In this document: positions 7,974 to 16,759 of the stretch, in pieces
Position numbering within the stretch: position 1 is the stretch's first letter
How the letters are laid out: each line of letters begins with the position of its first letter
From: WTGJ01 sp965237765
GTDB lineage: Bacteria; Chloroflexota; Anaerolineae; Aggregatilineales; Phototrophicaceae
Assembly (NCBI GenBank): GCA_965237765.1
Contig: OZ250157.1
Span: forward strand, 1,736,001 to 1,800,000
Direction: 5' to 3'
Length of the DNA stretch: 64,000 nt
The notes under the pieces: model-generated
Told to the model about the DNA's origin: nothing
The model's input: only the letters and a program-made list of their open reading frames with translations
Database searches by the model: none
Position numbers and translations under genes: made by a program

Positions 7974-8576
7974 ATGCTGAAAAAGCTCCAACTGATCATC
8001 GTAGTGGTAATACTGGCGCAGCCTTTTTGGACCGCTTCTGCCCAGGAAGGCGAAACATACATCAGCGTGAGCGAATGTACGACGACGGTGGATGAAGAAT
8101 GGTTGCTTTGCCCACGGGAAAGCCAATTGTCGGTTTCCCTCGTATTGCCGCCCGATTCGATGATACCCCTGGCGGAGGGGCAGTTTCGCGGCCCCTTTGC
8201 GCTGAGCATTCGTACCGATACCTTTGGGAATGAAGAAGTCATTTATCTGGAAGCCCTCTTCCCAGTGGCGGCTTTTGGCGAGGTCAATGATTATGATTTT
8301 GACATTGTCTTTTGGGTACAGTGGTTTCATGTTGGCGGTGAAAGTAGATTGAAATTCGAACCGGTTGGTTGCACTCAGGTCGGCTATGAACCTGGTTGGT
8401 GTCTGACGCAATTGCCGAGGCAGGGGCGTGATCTGACCGATTTCGGCCCAATTCGCGGAGAATTGATTCAAAAGAGCAACGGAACCCAGTTACCATTGCT
8501 TTGCCATCGCGGCGACAAAGCCGATGCCGAGCTGATCTACACTTGCTTCGCCTTGGGGCTGGACACTGGACGCTAA
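7974..8576 (+). CDS. Secreted hypothetical protein
   Basis: 200 residues from ATG 7974, preceded by a GGGGTGGG stretch. Residues 1-22 are a signal peptide (LKK, then LQLIIVVVILAQPFW, cleavage after ASA). The mature part contains six Cys (SECTTT, LLCPRE, VGCTQV, GWCLTQ, LLCHRG, YTCFAL), which could make three disulfides in an extracellular protein. Base composition is clearly less GC-rich than the neighbours, hinting at acquisition. It converges with the dehydrogenase gene, overlapping by 4 nt. Function unknown. Confidence 0.7.
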   Translation: MLKKLQLIIVVVILAQPFWTASAQEGETYISVSECTTTVDEEWLLCPRESQLSVSLVLPPDSMIPLAEGQFRGPFALSIRTDTFGNEEVIYLEALFPVAAFGEVNDYDFDIVFWVQWFHVGGESRLKFEPVGCTQVGYEPGWCLTQLPRQGRDLTDFGPIRGELIQKSNGTQLPLLCHRGDKADAELIYTCFALGLDTGR

Positions 8577-9559
8577 TCCAACGCCGGCAGCTCCCCCTCT
8601 CGCAGCGTATGCGCGCGGCCGAAAGGCAGGGCGTGCCGCTCGCAATACGCTGGCAACCCGCGCAGCGTTTCCGTGATGACGGCCGGCGGGATGTTGCCGA
8701 GCGGGATCTGACATGCCCGCAACGCGTCCCTCAGCGGTGCCGTATCTTGCCCCTGCAATCCCGCCAGCAATACGATGCCCGGCCCAACCAGATCGCCATG
8801 GGGTAGACCCTTGCCCATCACGTTCTCGACGGCATAGGCAAAATAATGCTCGCTGCCTTCTTCCGGGCGCGAATGCCCGAGCTGATTGCATAGTTGCACT
8901 TCCAGCGCGAGGCAATCGCACAGCTGGCGCAGGCCTTCCGCTTCACCACGCCCGGCCGCCGCCGCGCAAGCCAACGCGCCCTGCAGGATGGACTCGGCCG
9001 CGCCCGCGGCATAAGCGACGAAGCGCTCATTTGCGGAATTCCGCCCCTCGCGCTCGGCAAAGCGCCAATCCCAAAGCCCGGTGGCGATGCTGAGCACGTC
9101 GCAGATGCCGGCGGCGCGCAGCTGGGGTGGAGCGGCGCCGAGCAGCTCGAAATCCAACAACAGTTCTTGCGGCGGGCCGGTTTCCAGGTAGCGTACGCAG
9201 CCATCACGCCGCACGCCGGCTGCCCAGGTCCACGGTGCATCGACGGAGATCGCCGTCGGCACGCCGATGAGCGGCAAATCGTGCTCTTGCGCGAGGTATT
9301 TGCCCGCATCCATCGCCAGGCCGCCCCCGACGGCGTAGATGACCTCCCCGCGCAGATCCGTGCCCAGTTGCCGCCAGTGCGCCTCAGTCGCTTCAGTAAC
9401 TTCGCCTTGCCAGGCTAAGGGCAAGCGCAACGACGCGTCCGTTGCCGCGCGCAGCGCCGCCGCGCTATAGACGAGGGCGACCGGCCGCTGCTCTTGCCAG
9501 CGCGCCAGCGGCGTATAATGCACGGTCGGTAGGGGATGGATCTTCGTCAACGCGCTCAT
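8573..9559 (-). CDS. Glycerol-1-phosphate dehydrogenase-like (iron-containing ADH fold) enzyme
   Basis: 328 residues from ATG 9559, which overlaps the stop of the glycosidase gene (ATGA). Seen: the NAD-binding YAVGGGLAMDAGKYLA, PTAISVDAPWTWAAG, the metal Asp in AGICDVLSIATGLWDW, and the two metal His regions GSEHYFAYAVE and GLPHGDLVGPGI. This pattern is that of AraM/EgsA-type glycerol-1-phosphate dehydrogenases, which also include sugar and cyclitol oxidoreductases. As last gene of a sugar operon it more likely oxidises a sugar or cyclitol intermediate than makes archaeal-type lipid precursor (inference). Confidence 0.8.
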   Translation of the reverse strand: MSALTKIHPLPTVHYTPLARWQEQRPVALVYSAAALRAATDASLRLPLAWQGEVTEATEAHWRQLGTDLRGEVIYAVGGGLAMDAGKYLAQEHDLPLIGVPTAISVDAPWTWAAGVRRDGCVRYLETGPPQELLLDFELLGAAPPQLRAAGICDVLSIATGLWDWRFAEREGRNSANERFVAYAAGAAESILQGALACAAAAGRGEAEGLRQLCDCLALEVQLCNQLGHSRPEEGSEHYFAYAVENVMGKGLPHGDLVGPGIVLLAGLQGQDTAPLRDALRACQIPLGNIPPAVITETLRGLPAYCERHALPFGRAHTLREGELPALD

Positions 9560-11739
9560 CCGCCGTATTCCACGACGAGGATGGCGGCGCAATGCAGCGT
9601 GGGCAGGGTAATGGTCAGCTGCCCATTCTCCTGCGACCACGCGATCTCGCCCGTCATTCCCGCCACCGAGCGCACTGATTGTACGGGCGCGCTCGCATCC
9701 AGCTCGATCGTGATGTCGCGGTGGATGGGCGCCTCGACGATGGGCTGGCGCCTCTCTTCGCGGACGCTATCCACGAGGTGGAGGATGAGGCGCTCACCCT
9801 TCTTACGACCACGAAGAGACGACACGCGCTGCCGAAACGTAGTGACTGCGAGGGTCAGCGGCGCGTTGCGCATCCGGATGGGCGCGTCGCCACCGGCTGC
9901 CCAGCGCGTCCCGCCGGCGATGAGGCGCGGAAAATCGGGCACGCCGAATTCCAGAAAACGCAGGCCAATGGGGTTGGCGAAATACACGGCTCGTCCACCG
10001 TTCGCCATCGTAATGCGCGTGATGGTCGGGGCGCCGCGCCGTTCATCCAGCGGCGCATAATGCACCGTCGATTCGCCGCCAGCCCAGGCCAACGCTTCAG
10101 CGCCAACCGCGCGCACTTTCTGCTGCATGCCCAGGCTGGGGATGCTGCGCCGCTCATCGACATCGGGCGCGAAATCGGCCAGTTCCCCCAGTTGCATATA
10201 GGCATCCAATTGGAAACCGCGCGCGTCGCCGTATTCGACCCCCAGGATTTCGCCCAGATCATCGCCAACGCGCTGTCGCCCCGTTTCGTCAAACCGGCCG
10301 CTCTCGTAGCTGGCCAGCAAGCCTCCCCCCGCCGCGACGTAAGTGCGTATCGCCGCCAGCGCCGCATCCGGCAAGCAGCTGGCGTTTGGCAGGATGAGCG
10401 CCCGATAACGCGCCAGCTTCTCCTGTGTCAGTTGCTCCTCGGTGATGACGTCGAAGGGCAATTTCTGTTGCAATAGCGCCTTCGCAAAGCCCTTGAGCTC
10501 GCCCAAATGGCTGGGGCGGTCCTCGTGCTCGTGCCGATCGAGCGTGCTCTGCGAGACGAGCAGCGCGACATACGGTATGCTCTCGCGATCGACTAGATAT
10601 TCTTCCAAATCGCGCGCTTCCCGTAGCAGTTCGTAGACGTTCTCCCAGGCGCCCTGATCGACCCGATCCGGGTAATAGCGCGCGAACAAGGGCGCGCCGC
10701 CGTTGGCCAGTATCTCGTGAACGGAGAGGCGCAGCTCCGTTTCCTCCATGCCGTAAAGATCGAAGGGGCTGTTGGCCATCATGCTGAGGACGAGGATCGG
10801 CGCGCCGCGGGCGATGCTTTGCCCATAGCGCAAACTGAGCCCATACCACCACAGCGGTTCACCCACCAGAGAAGTGCGGTACAGCTCAAAATGGAGCAGG
10901 TCGGCGAATTCCGTCTCGCGCGCAATATCGTCCCCATGCGCCATTGGCACCTGCCAATTCGCGGCGAAACGCCGCTCGTAAAAGGACACGATAGGCGGCG
11001 CGCCGGAGACCACGCGCGGCGATGGAAGCGAAGCCAGCGGGAATGCTCCCTGAAAGAATATGCAACGCTCCGGTCGTTTGACAAGCGCATAGAGCGATTC
11101 CCGCCAGGCGCGAATCTGCCGATAACGCCACCGGATGAAATGCTGGAAGACCGGGTCTGCCCAATCCTCCACCGTGGGCAGGGCGACGCCGAATTCATCG
11201 TGAAAGGCGCGCTGGCAGGCCGCGCTGGCTGACCAGCTCTGGAAGCTCGGCTCATCAAAGTAAAAGCCATCGACATCGTAATTTTCGCTGATTTCCGCCG
11301 CCACGCGCGCAAAATACTCGCGGTAGGGGCTCAGCGGGTCCATGGCCACGCTATTGAATTCGTCGTCCCAGCTGGTTACGCGGCCATCCGCTTTGCGCTG
11401 CGCCCAATCGGGGTGGGCGAAATACATCTCGCGGTTGCCCCAGATAGAAGCGAGGTAGGCGATGACGCGCTGGCCGTTGCGGCGCGCGGCCTCGATGCTC
11501 TCGGCCAGCAAATCGCGTGAGCCGAGGCCGGGGTAATGCGGCGCGACCCGGCTGGGGTAAAACGCCGTCCCGCCCGGGTAATAGCCCGTGGCGAAGACGA
11601 CGAGCGTGTTGACCGCGCCGGCGTGCGCTTCGTCGATGATGGCCCGCACGTCGATCGCGGCGACATCGGCGGCCGGGAATTCCAAAGTAACGGCGCGCAA
11701 TGGCCGCTGCCACCAATCGTGAATGGTTTTACCGTTCAT
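9556..11739 (-). CDS. Glycoside hydrolase-like protein with beta-galactosidase-type trimerisation domain
   Basis: 727 residues. N-terminal half is a TIM-barrel of the 'hypothetical glycosyl hydrolase 6' type: RVIAYLASIWGNREMYFAHPDW, then the acidic strand NYDVDGFYFDEPSF that probably carries catalytic carboxylates. From about residue 385 a class-I glutamine-amidotransferase-like domain follows (VALLVSQSTLD; YRALILPNASCLPDAAL; AAGGGLLASYESG), as in GH42 middle domains. The C-terminal part is beta-rich. Near residues 640-650 a decayed copy of the 30-bp element encodes RVSSLRGRKKG in a linker. No signal peptide, so it acts on imported substrate. Between the M20 gene and the dehydrogenase. Confidence 0.8.
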   Translation of the reverse strand: MNGKTIHDWWQRPLRAVTLEFPAADVAAIDVRAIIDEAHAGAVNTLVVFATGYYPGGTAFYPSRVAPHYPGLGSRDLLAESIEAARRNGQRVIAYLASIWGNREMYFAHPDWAQRKADGRVTSWDDEFNSVAMDPLSPYREYFARVAAEISENYDVDGFYFDEPSFQSWSASAACQRAFHDEFGVALPTVEDWADPVFQHFIRWRYRQIRAWRESLYALVKRPERCIFFQGAFPLASLPSPRVVSGAPPIVSFYERRFAANWQVPMAHGDDIARETEFADLLHFELYRTSLVGEPLWWYGLSLRYGQSIARGAPILVLSMMANSPFDLYGMEETELRLSVHEILANGGAPLFARYYPDRVDQGAWENVYELLREARDLEEYLVDRESIPYVALLVSQSTLDRHEHEDRPSHLGELKGFAKALLQQKLPFDVITEEQLTQEKLARYRALILPNASCLPDAALAAIRTYVAAGGGLLASYESGRFDETGRQRVGDDLGEILGVEYGDARGFQLDAYMQLGELADFAPDVDERRSIPSLGMQQKVRAVGAEALAWAGGESTVHYAPLDERRGAPTITRITMANGGRAVYFANPIGLRFLEFGVPDFPRLIAGGTRWAAGGDAPIRMRNAPLTLAVTTFRQRVSSLRGRKKGERLILHLVDSVREERRQPIVEAPIHRDITIELDASAPVQSVRSVAGMTGEIAWSQENGQLTITLPTLHCAAILVVEYGG
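9798..9827 (-). repeat. Decayed copy of the 30-bp element, inside the glycosidase gene
   Basis: Read on the minus strand it matches the consensus except for about six positions, all C-to-T on that strand, i.e. lost CpG-like sites. The frame of the host is kept and the peptide (RVSSLRGRKKG) comes from a second frame of the element. Confidence 0.75.
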
Positions 11740-11742
11740 CCC

Positions 11743-13014
11743 TTATCCCTCCGCTTGCCCGCACCAATCCAGCGCGACGCGGGCGAGCACTTTCGCGCAA
11801 CGCAATACCTCTGCCAGTTCGATAAATTCGTCAGTGCTATGGATCATGGCGCCCGCCGGGCCATAGAGCACGCTCGGCGTTTCGCCATAGAGCACCGGCA
11901 AGCGCAAATCGCAACCGCCACCGCCGCGCGGCTCGGGGTGCTCGCCGATGGTCGCCGCCGCCGCTTCCTGGATGCAGCGCACCAGCGCGTGGTCCGGCGA
12001 GATTTCCGCCGCCTCGAACCAAAGGCCGAACCACTCCATCTTGAGCGGGTTTTGTTTCAGCCAGGAGTCGCGCGCGCCAACTTCCTCAATGTAGCGCCGG
12101 AAATCGGCTTTGACGGCGTGAATATCTTCGCCCGGCAGGCACTCGATGGTGCCCTCGAGGATGGCTTGCGAGGCGACGGTGCTCGGCCATTCGCCGCAAT
12201 GGAATTTGCAGATCCCCGTCGGCACCAGCGTGTCGTGGCTGTCGTCATAGAGCGGGTGGCTGACTTCCGATTCGCGCATCAGCGAATAAGCCTCCACCGC
12301 CTCGAAGATCTTCATGCCGACGGTGATCGGGTTGACCAGCTGGTGTTTGTATTCGGTGCCGCCTTCCTGGCCGGGGACGGTGATGCGGAAGTATTGCGCG
12401 CCGCGGTTGGAGACGGAGATTTCCCCCAGCCCGGTCGGCTCGGTGAAGATGCAGCCGTCGGCGCGGTAGCCGCGTAGCACCGCCGCCAGCGTGCCGTTGC
12501 CGCCGCCTTCTTCATCGACGACGCTTTCCAACAGCAAATCGCCGCGCAAACGCAGGCCGGCTCGTTGCAGCGCCGCCACGCAAAGCCAATTCGCCACACA
12601 GCCACCCTTCATATCCGCCGCGCCGCGCCCATAAATCCGCCCATCGACCAGTTCGCCGCCGAAGGGTGGATAGCGCCAGGTCTCGGGCGGGCCGATCGGC
12701 ACGACGTCGACGTGACCGTTCAACTTGAGCGAGCGGCCGCCGCCTGTTCCGCGCCAGCTGCCAACGACATTCGGGCGCTCAGCGTAAGAAAAGCCGGTCG
12801 GCACATAAGCGGGATGAGCAGCCAGTTCCGCATCATCCGGCTCCCAATAATCGACCTCGAGGCCGAGCTCGGCGTAGCGCGCGGCGATCAGCTCCTGGCA
12901 GGCGCGCTCCTCGCCCTCCAGCGAAGGGATGCGCACGAGCTCCTGCAGCAACTGAAGCGCGTCGTCCCGCAATTCTTCGACGGCCTGCTCGATGGCGGCA
13001 CGGGTGTCTTTCAT
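11743..13014 (-). CDS. M20 family metallohydrolase (ArgE/DapE/carboxypeptidase type)
   Basis: 423 residues from ATG 13014, which sits 8 nt after AAAGGA; an alternative ATG at 13023 overlaps the permease stop. Binuclear zinc site ligands are all visible: NGHVDVVP (His), GRGAADMKGG (Asp), VVDEEGGGNGT (Glu-Glu), FTEPTGLGE (Glu) and GAMIHSTDEFIEL (His). A dimerisation insert lies between. Such enzymes remove N-acyl groups or cleave small peptides. In this operon an N-deacylase of an acylated amino sugar or amino acid is a sensible guess, not shown. Confidence 0.88.
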   Translation of the reverse strand: MKDTRAAIEQAVEELRDDALQLLQELVRIPSLEGEERACQELIAARYAELGLEVDYWEPDDAELAAHPAYVPTGFSYAERPNVVGSWRGTGGGRSLKLNGHVDVVPIGPPETWRYPPFGGELVDGRIYGRGAADMKGGCVANWLCVAALQRAGLRLRGDLLLESVVDEEGGGNGTLAAVLRGYRADGCIFTEPTGLGEISVSNRGAQYFRITVPGQEGGTEYKHQLVNPITVGMKIFEAVEAYSLMRESEVSHPLYDDSHDTLVPTGICKFHCGEWPSTVASQAILEGTIECLPGEDIHAVKADFRRYIEEVGARDSWLKQNPLKMEWFGLWFEAAEISPDHALVRCIQEAAAATIGEHPEPRGGGGCDLRLPVLYGETPSVLYGPAGAMIHSTDEFIELAEVLRCAKVLARVALDWCGQAEG

Positions 13015-13019
13015 GGGAA

Positions 13020-13895
13020 TCATCCTTTCACCGCGCCGAAGGTGAGCGCAGAGACGAAATAGCGGCGCACGATGAGGGCGAAGATGACCACCGGCAGCGT
13101 GCCGAGCGTGGCGGTCGCGAACATCGGCCCCCATTTGATGCCAGAATGCGTAGTGAAGAAACCGATGGCCGTGGGTAGGGTGCGTGTATCGAGCGAAGTC
13201 AAAAAGAACGCGAGGCTGAATTCGTTCCAGACGCCGATGAAGATGAGGATGCTCGTCGCCGCCAGGCCGCCCACCATCAGCGGCAAAGTAACCAGGCGAA
13301 AAGCGGTGAAGCGTGAAGCGCCGTCGACCATCGCCGCTTCCTCCAAGTCTTGTGGGATGGCCGAGACGAAACCGCGCAACATCCAGATCGCGTAGGGGAT
13401 ATTCCAGAGCAGGTAGACCAGGATGAGGAAAGCGTGCGTGTCGTAGAGATTCAGCTCCTGCGCGACGAAATAGAGGGCGAAAACGATGCTGATGCCGGGC
13501 ACCATCTGCAAGAAGAGGAAGCCATAGGCGATCGCTTCTTTGCGGCGGAAATCGAAGCGCGCGAAGCTATAGGTGGCGGGGATGGCGATGATGATCGTCA
13601 GCAACGTGCTCACCACAGCGATGATGAGGCTGTTCTTCATATAGAAGAGGATGTTGAGGTCGAAGCGGTCGAGGATCTGCTCGAAATTACCCAGCTGCAG
13701 TCCCTCGAACCAGCGCGCTGGCCGCAGGATCCAATCGGCGAAGCGGAAGGTCTGCAAGCGTGGCTTGAAAGCGGAGAGCACCATGAAGGCATAGGGGAAG
13801 AGGAAGGCGGCGACGATGGCGATGGTGAGCGCATCCCAGCCGCGCTGGATGAGGGCGCGCAGTGGCGAATTTGGGCGTGGCTTGCCGCGCATCAT
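13020..13895 (-). CDS. Carbohydrate ABC transporter permease (MalG family)
   Basis: 291 residues from ATG 13895, overlapping the stop of the upstream permease (ATGA). Six membrane segments, beginning with ALTIAIVAAFLFPYAFMVLSAF, and the cytoplasmic EAA loop EEAAMVDGASRFTAFRLVTLPLM that docks the ATPase. No ATPase gene is in the operon, so a shared MsmK/UgpC-type ATPase encoded elsewhere must energise the system (inference). Confidence 0.93.
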   Translation of the reverse strand: MMRGKPRPNSPLRALIQRGWDALTIAIVAAFLFPYAFMVLSAFKPRLQTFRFADWILRPARWFEGLQLGNFEQILDRFDLNILFYMKNSLIIAVVSTLLTIIIAIPATYSFARFDFRRKEAIAYGFLFLQMVPGISIVFALYFVAQELNLYDTHAFLILVYLLWNIPYAIWMLRGFVSAIPQDLEEAAMVDGASRFTAFRLVTLPLMVGGLAATSILIFIGVWNEFSLAFFLTSLDTRTLPTAIGFFTTHSGIKWGPMFATATLGTLPVVIFALIVRRYFVSALTFGAVKG

Positions 13896-14833
13896 GGTTG
13901 GTGTGTGACGCGCGCGCGCAGCTGAATCAGCAGGTAGGTCAGCGAGACGATGATGGCGATGAGCATGATGCTGACCGCCGAGCCGCGCCCGACATCCTCG
14001 CTCAGCAGGGTCGTGCGGTAGGTGAGCAGGGGCAGCGTCGTCGTCGCGGTGCCGGGGCCGCCGCCGAACATCACATAGATCACGTCGAAGATGCGCAACA
14101 CATCCATCAAGCGCAGCACGAGCGCCGTCAGGATGAGCGGGAGCATCATCGGCAGCGTGATGAAGCGGAAAGATTGCCAGCGCGAGGCGCCATCGACCAG
14201 CGCCGCTTCGAAGGGTTCGCGCGGTAGCGTTTGCAGGCCGGCTAGGAGGATGAGGATGAAGAAGGGCGTCCATTCCCAGATGTCGACGAGGATGACGGAG
14301 GTGAGCGCGCGCTCCGGCCCGGTCCAATTGAAGCGAGCGCCGGTGAACGTCTCGACGAAGAAATTCACCAGGCCGTCGTAGGAGAAGTAGAGACGGGCGA
14401 CCATGCCGACCATCGAGGGCATCAACACGATCGGGATGATGAGGATGGCCGTGAAGAGTGAACCGCCGCGCATCTGGCGGTTCAGCAGCAGGGCGATCGC
14501 GAAGCCGATGAACAGCTCCGGCACCGTCGTGCCGAAGACGTGGATGGCTGTGATGCGCACCGAGATCCAGAAAGTGCTGCTCGGGTTTGTCAGTAGCCAG
14601 ACATAATTGGCGAGGCCGACAAAGACGCCTTCATGGACCGGTTGGCCGAAAGTCAAATCCTGCATGCTGAAACGCAGCAGCCAGGCGAAACTGTAAGCGG
14701 CCAGCGCGAAGACGACGATAAAAGCCGGCGCGATGAGGGCGAAGGGGGTGATGCGCTGACGGACGCGCGGCCTCAGCCACCAGGGCTGCTGCCCGTCGCT
14801 GTCTGCTGAGGGTGCCGTTCGCCGGCTGGCCAT
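13892..14833 (-). CDS. Carbohydrate ABC transporter permease (MalF family)
   Basis: 313 residues from ATG 14833 (an upstream in-frame start at 14896 adds non-homologous residues). Six membrane segments starting at TPFALIAPAFIVVFALAAYSF, a first periplasmic/extracytoplasmic loop with GLANYVWLLTNPS, and the EAA motif EAALVDGASRWQSFRFITLPMM. Pairs with the MalG-type permease downstream and the binding protein upstream. Confidence 0.93.
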   Translation of the reverse strand: MASRRTAPSADSDGQQPWWLRPRVRQRITPFALIAPAFIVVFALAAYSFAWLLRFSMQDLTFGQPVHEGVFVGLANYVWLLTNPSSTFWISVRITAIHVFGTTVPELFIGFAIALLLNRQMRGGSLFTAILIIPIVLMPSMVGMVARLYFSYDGLVNFFVETFTGARFNWTGPERALTSVILVDIWEWTPFFILILLAGLQTLPREPFEAALVDGASRWQSFRFITLPMMLPLILTALVLRLMDVLRIFDVIYVMFGGGPGTATTTLPLLTYRTTLLSEDVGRGSAVSIMLIAIIVSLTYLLIQLRARVTHQP

Positions 14834-14925
14834 CACCCCTCGCCCGCGCTCGCCTTTCTTACGGTAGGGTGGAATGGAGCGCGCCTGGCGCCCCATTCCC
14901 TATGCGTTCCCGCTAGGCAACGCCC

Positions 14926-16251
14926 TTATTCGCCGCCGAGTAACTCTTCGGCCTGCGCTTGCATGCTGGCGATCGCCTCTTCCACGGTGATTTCGCCGAT
15001 GAAGGCGCGCGCGCCTTCGTTGCCCATGATCTCGCTGAACGGGCCCCATTCAGGGATGGGGACGACGACGGAGAGTCCCTCAGCGAAGAGGTTGCCGGCT
15101 TGCGCGAGTGATTCGAGCGTGGCGCCGTAGTAGGGGTTGGCCATCTGCAGCTCTTCATCGCCCAGCGAAGAAGAGCGCGAGGGGATGCCGCCGCCCGCCA
15201 GGTATTGGTCCTGCGTGCCACGGCCAGTCAGGTAGGTCATCAACGCCCAGGTCGCGTCCTTATTCTCGGAAGCGGCTGTCATCGCCAGCCCCCAGCCCCA
15301 GACGCCCGTGAAAGAGCCGGCGGGGCCGGTCGGCAACTGCGCGTAGCCGATCTTGCCGGCGACGAAGGATTTATCGGGGTTTTCCATCTCCGGTGCGGCC
15401 GCGGTGGCTTCCACCATCATCGCCGCTTTGCCCAGCGCGAACGCGTCCCAGGCTTCGGGGAAGGAATAGGATTCGACGCCGACGGGCGCGCATTCGGCCA
15501 GCGCCTTCATGTAGTTCAGCGAATCTGCCGTGCCCGGCACGTCCAGTGTGGGAGCGCCGGTCATTGGATCCACCATCCGCCCGCCGAAGGGGAAGAGGAA
15601 GATCGACCAGGTGTAGGTGAATTCCCAGCCCAGACGCGCGCGGAAGGAGACACCGCTGATGTCATCCACTTCATTTTCGAAGTAGCAAGCCGCTTCCAGC
15701 AATTCGTCGTAGGTCGTCGGCACGCTGATGCCATGCTCCTCGAAGAGGTCGCTGCGGTAGAAGAGGAAAACAGATTCGCCGGCGAAGGGGATCGCCCAGT
15801 GTTGCCCTTCCCAAAGGAAGAGATCGCGATAAGCCGAGAGGATATCCTCATAATCGAACCAATCCGGCGTTATCATTGAGTCGTTGATCCAGGCTTCGAG
15901 CGGCTCGGAATAGCCAGCGCTGGCCAGTCTCGGGTTACGCTCCACGGAGGCCATCACCGCGTCGTAGCTGGTGACGTTGTTGGCGACTTCGAGCGTGAGC
16001 TTCTGGCCGAGTTGGCCCTCTTCCACCTCATCGAGGCGGACGGTGATACCGGTCATTTCCTCGAATTCGCGGATCATCGGCTTGAAAGCCTCGACGGAAG
16101 GGTGGGAGGCGACGGCGATGATGATCTCCGTGCCTTCGTTGGCGGCGCGAACGCTGGCCGCCCATTCGTCCATATCTTGCGCCAGGGCGGTGTTGCCCAG
16201 GCTCGCCAGGAGCAGGACCATCACCCCGAGCAAAATCATCTTCTTCAACAT
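14926..16251 (-). CDS. Extracellular sugar-binding protein of an ABC transporter
   Basis: 441 residues from ATG 16251, 8 nt after AAAGGAG. Family 1 solute-binding protein. The signal peptide (LKKM, then ILLGVMVLLLASLG, AxA cleavage at ALA|Q) has no lipobox cysteine, so it is not an ordinary lipoprotein. Domain features: EFEEMTGITVRLDEVEEGQL, YDAVMASVERNPRLASAG, WAIPFAGESVFLFYRSDLFEEHGI, FALGKAAMMVEATAA, and GGIPSRSSSL. Substrate is probably a mono- or oligosaccharide; surrounding genes suggest an amino sugar or aminocyclitol. Confidence 0.93.
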   Translation of the reverse strand: MLKKMILLGVMVLLLASLGNTALAQDMDEWAASVRAANEGTEIIIAVASHPSVEAFKPMIREFEEMTGITVRLDEVEEGQLGQKLTLEVANNVTSYDAVMASVERNPRLASAGYSEPLEAWINDSMITPDWFDYEDILSAYRDLFLWEGQHWAIPFAGESVFLFYRSDLFEEHGISVPTTYDELLEAACYFENEVDDISGVSFRARLGWEFTYTWSIFLFPFGGRMVDPMTGAPTLDVPGTADSLNYMKALAECAPVGVESYSFPEAWDAFALGKAAMMVEATAAAPEMENPDKSFVAGKIGYAQLPTGPAGSFTGVWGWGLAMTAASENKDATWALMTYLTGRGTQDQYLAGGGIPSRSSSLGDEELQMANPYYGATLESLAQAGNLFAEGLSVVVPIPEWGPFSEIMGNEGARAFIGEITVEEAIASMQAQAEELLGGE

Positions 16252-16318
16252 GTGCATCACTCCTTTGAACGAAAATCTATACGCGAACAACAAACGGTTT
16301 GGAAATGCCACACTTTTC

Positions 16319-16759
16319 TCAGGACGGACCTCCTATCCCCATCTCGAGCACATTCTCGTTTAGCCAGTCGGGCCGCAGCGCAAAGAGCTCGTCGCGTTCC
16401 GCCGCCGTTAGCGGGCGGATTTCGGTGTCATCCTCGTGCGTGCCGCGTCGCTCGACGATGGCCAGGCGCGCATCCCGCGTCGCAAGCAAGTTATGCCAGG
16501 CGCCGCGCGGCACGTTGTAAAGCCGGCCGGGCCGCAAATCTTCGTGTTGCCAATCGTCGCTCGCCCCCGCTCTGGCGAACAACCAGGCGCGCCCCTGCAG
16601 CAGGATGAACACCTCGTCCGTGTGAACGTGCCGCTCGATCTCCCGGCACGTGGCGAGGTCGATCGGCGGCTCCCAATTCAATAGCGCGACCTGCCAATCG
16701 CCACCGAAAATTAGCGGCGCGTAACCGATGCCTTCCCATTCGTGGCGCTCGACGCTCAT
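16319..16759 (-). CDS. Cupin-fold protein
   Basis: 146 residues from ATG 16759, overlapping the aminotransferase stop (ATGA). Single cupin barrel: the stretch ATCREIERHVHTDEVFILLQGRAWLFARAG carries the first cupin motif (His, His, Glu) and YNVPRGAWHNLLATRDARLAIVERR the second (His). This layout is seen in small sugar isomerases/epimerases and in sugar-sensing proteins; which one cannot be said. Sits between the DegT gene and the ABC importer. Confidence 0.8.
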   Translation of the reverse strand: MSVERHEWEGIGYAPLIFGGDWQVALLNWEPPIDLATCREIERHVHTDEVFILLQGRAWLFARAGASDDWQHEDLRPGRLYNVPRGAWHNLLATRDARLAIVERRGTHEDDTEIRPLTAAERDELFALRPDWLNENVLEMGIGGPS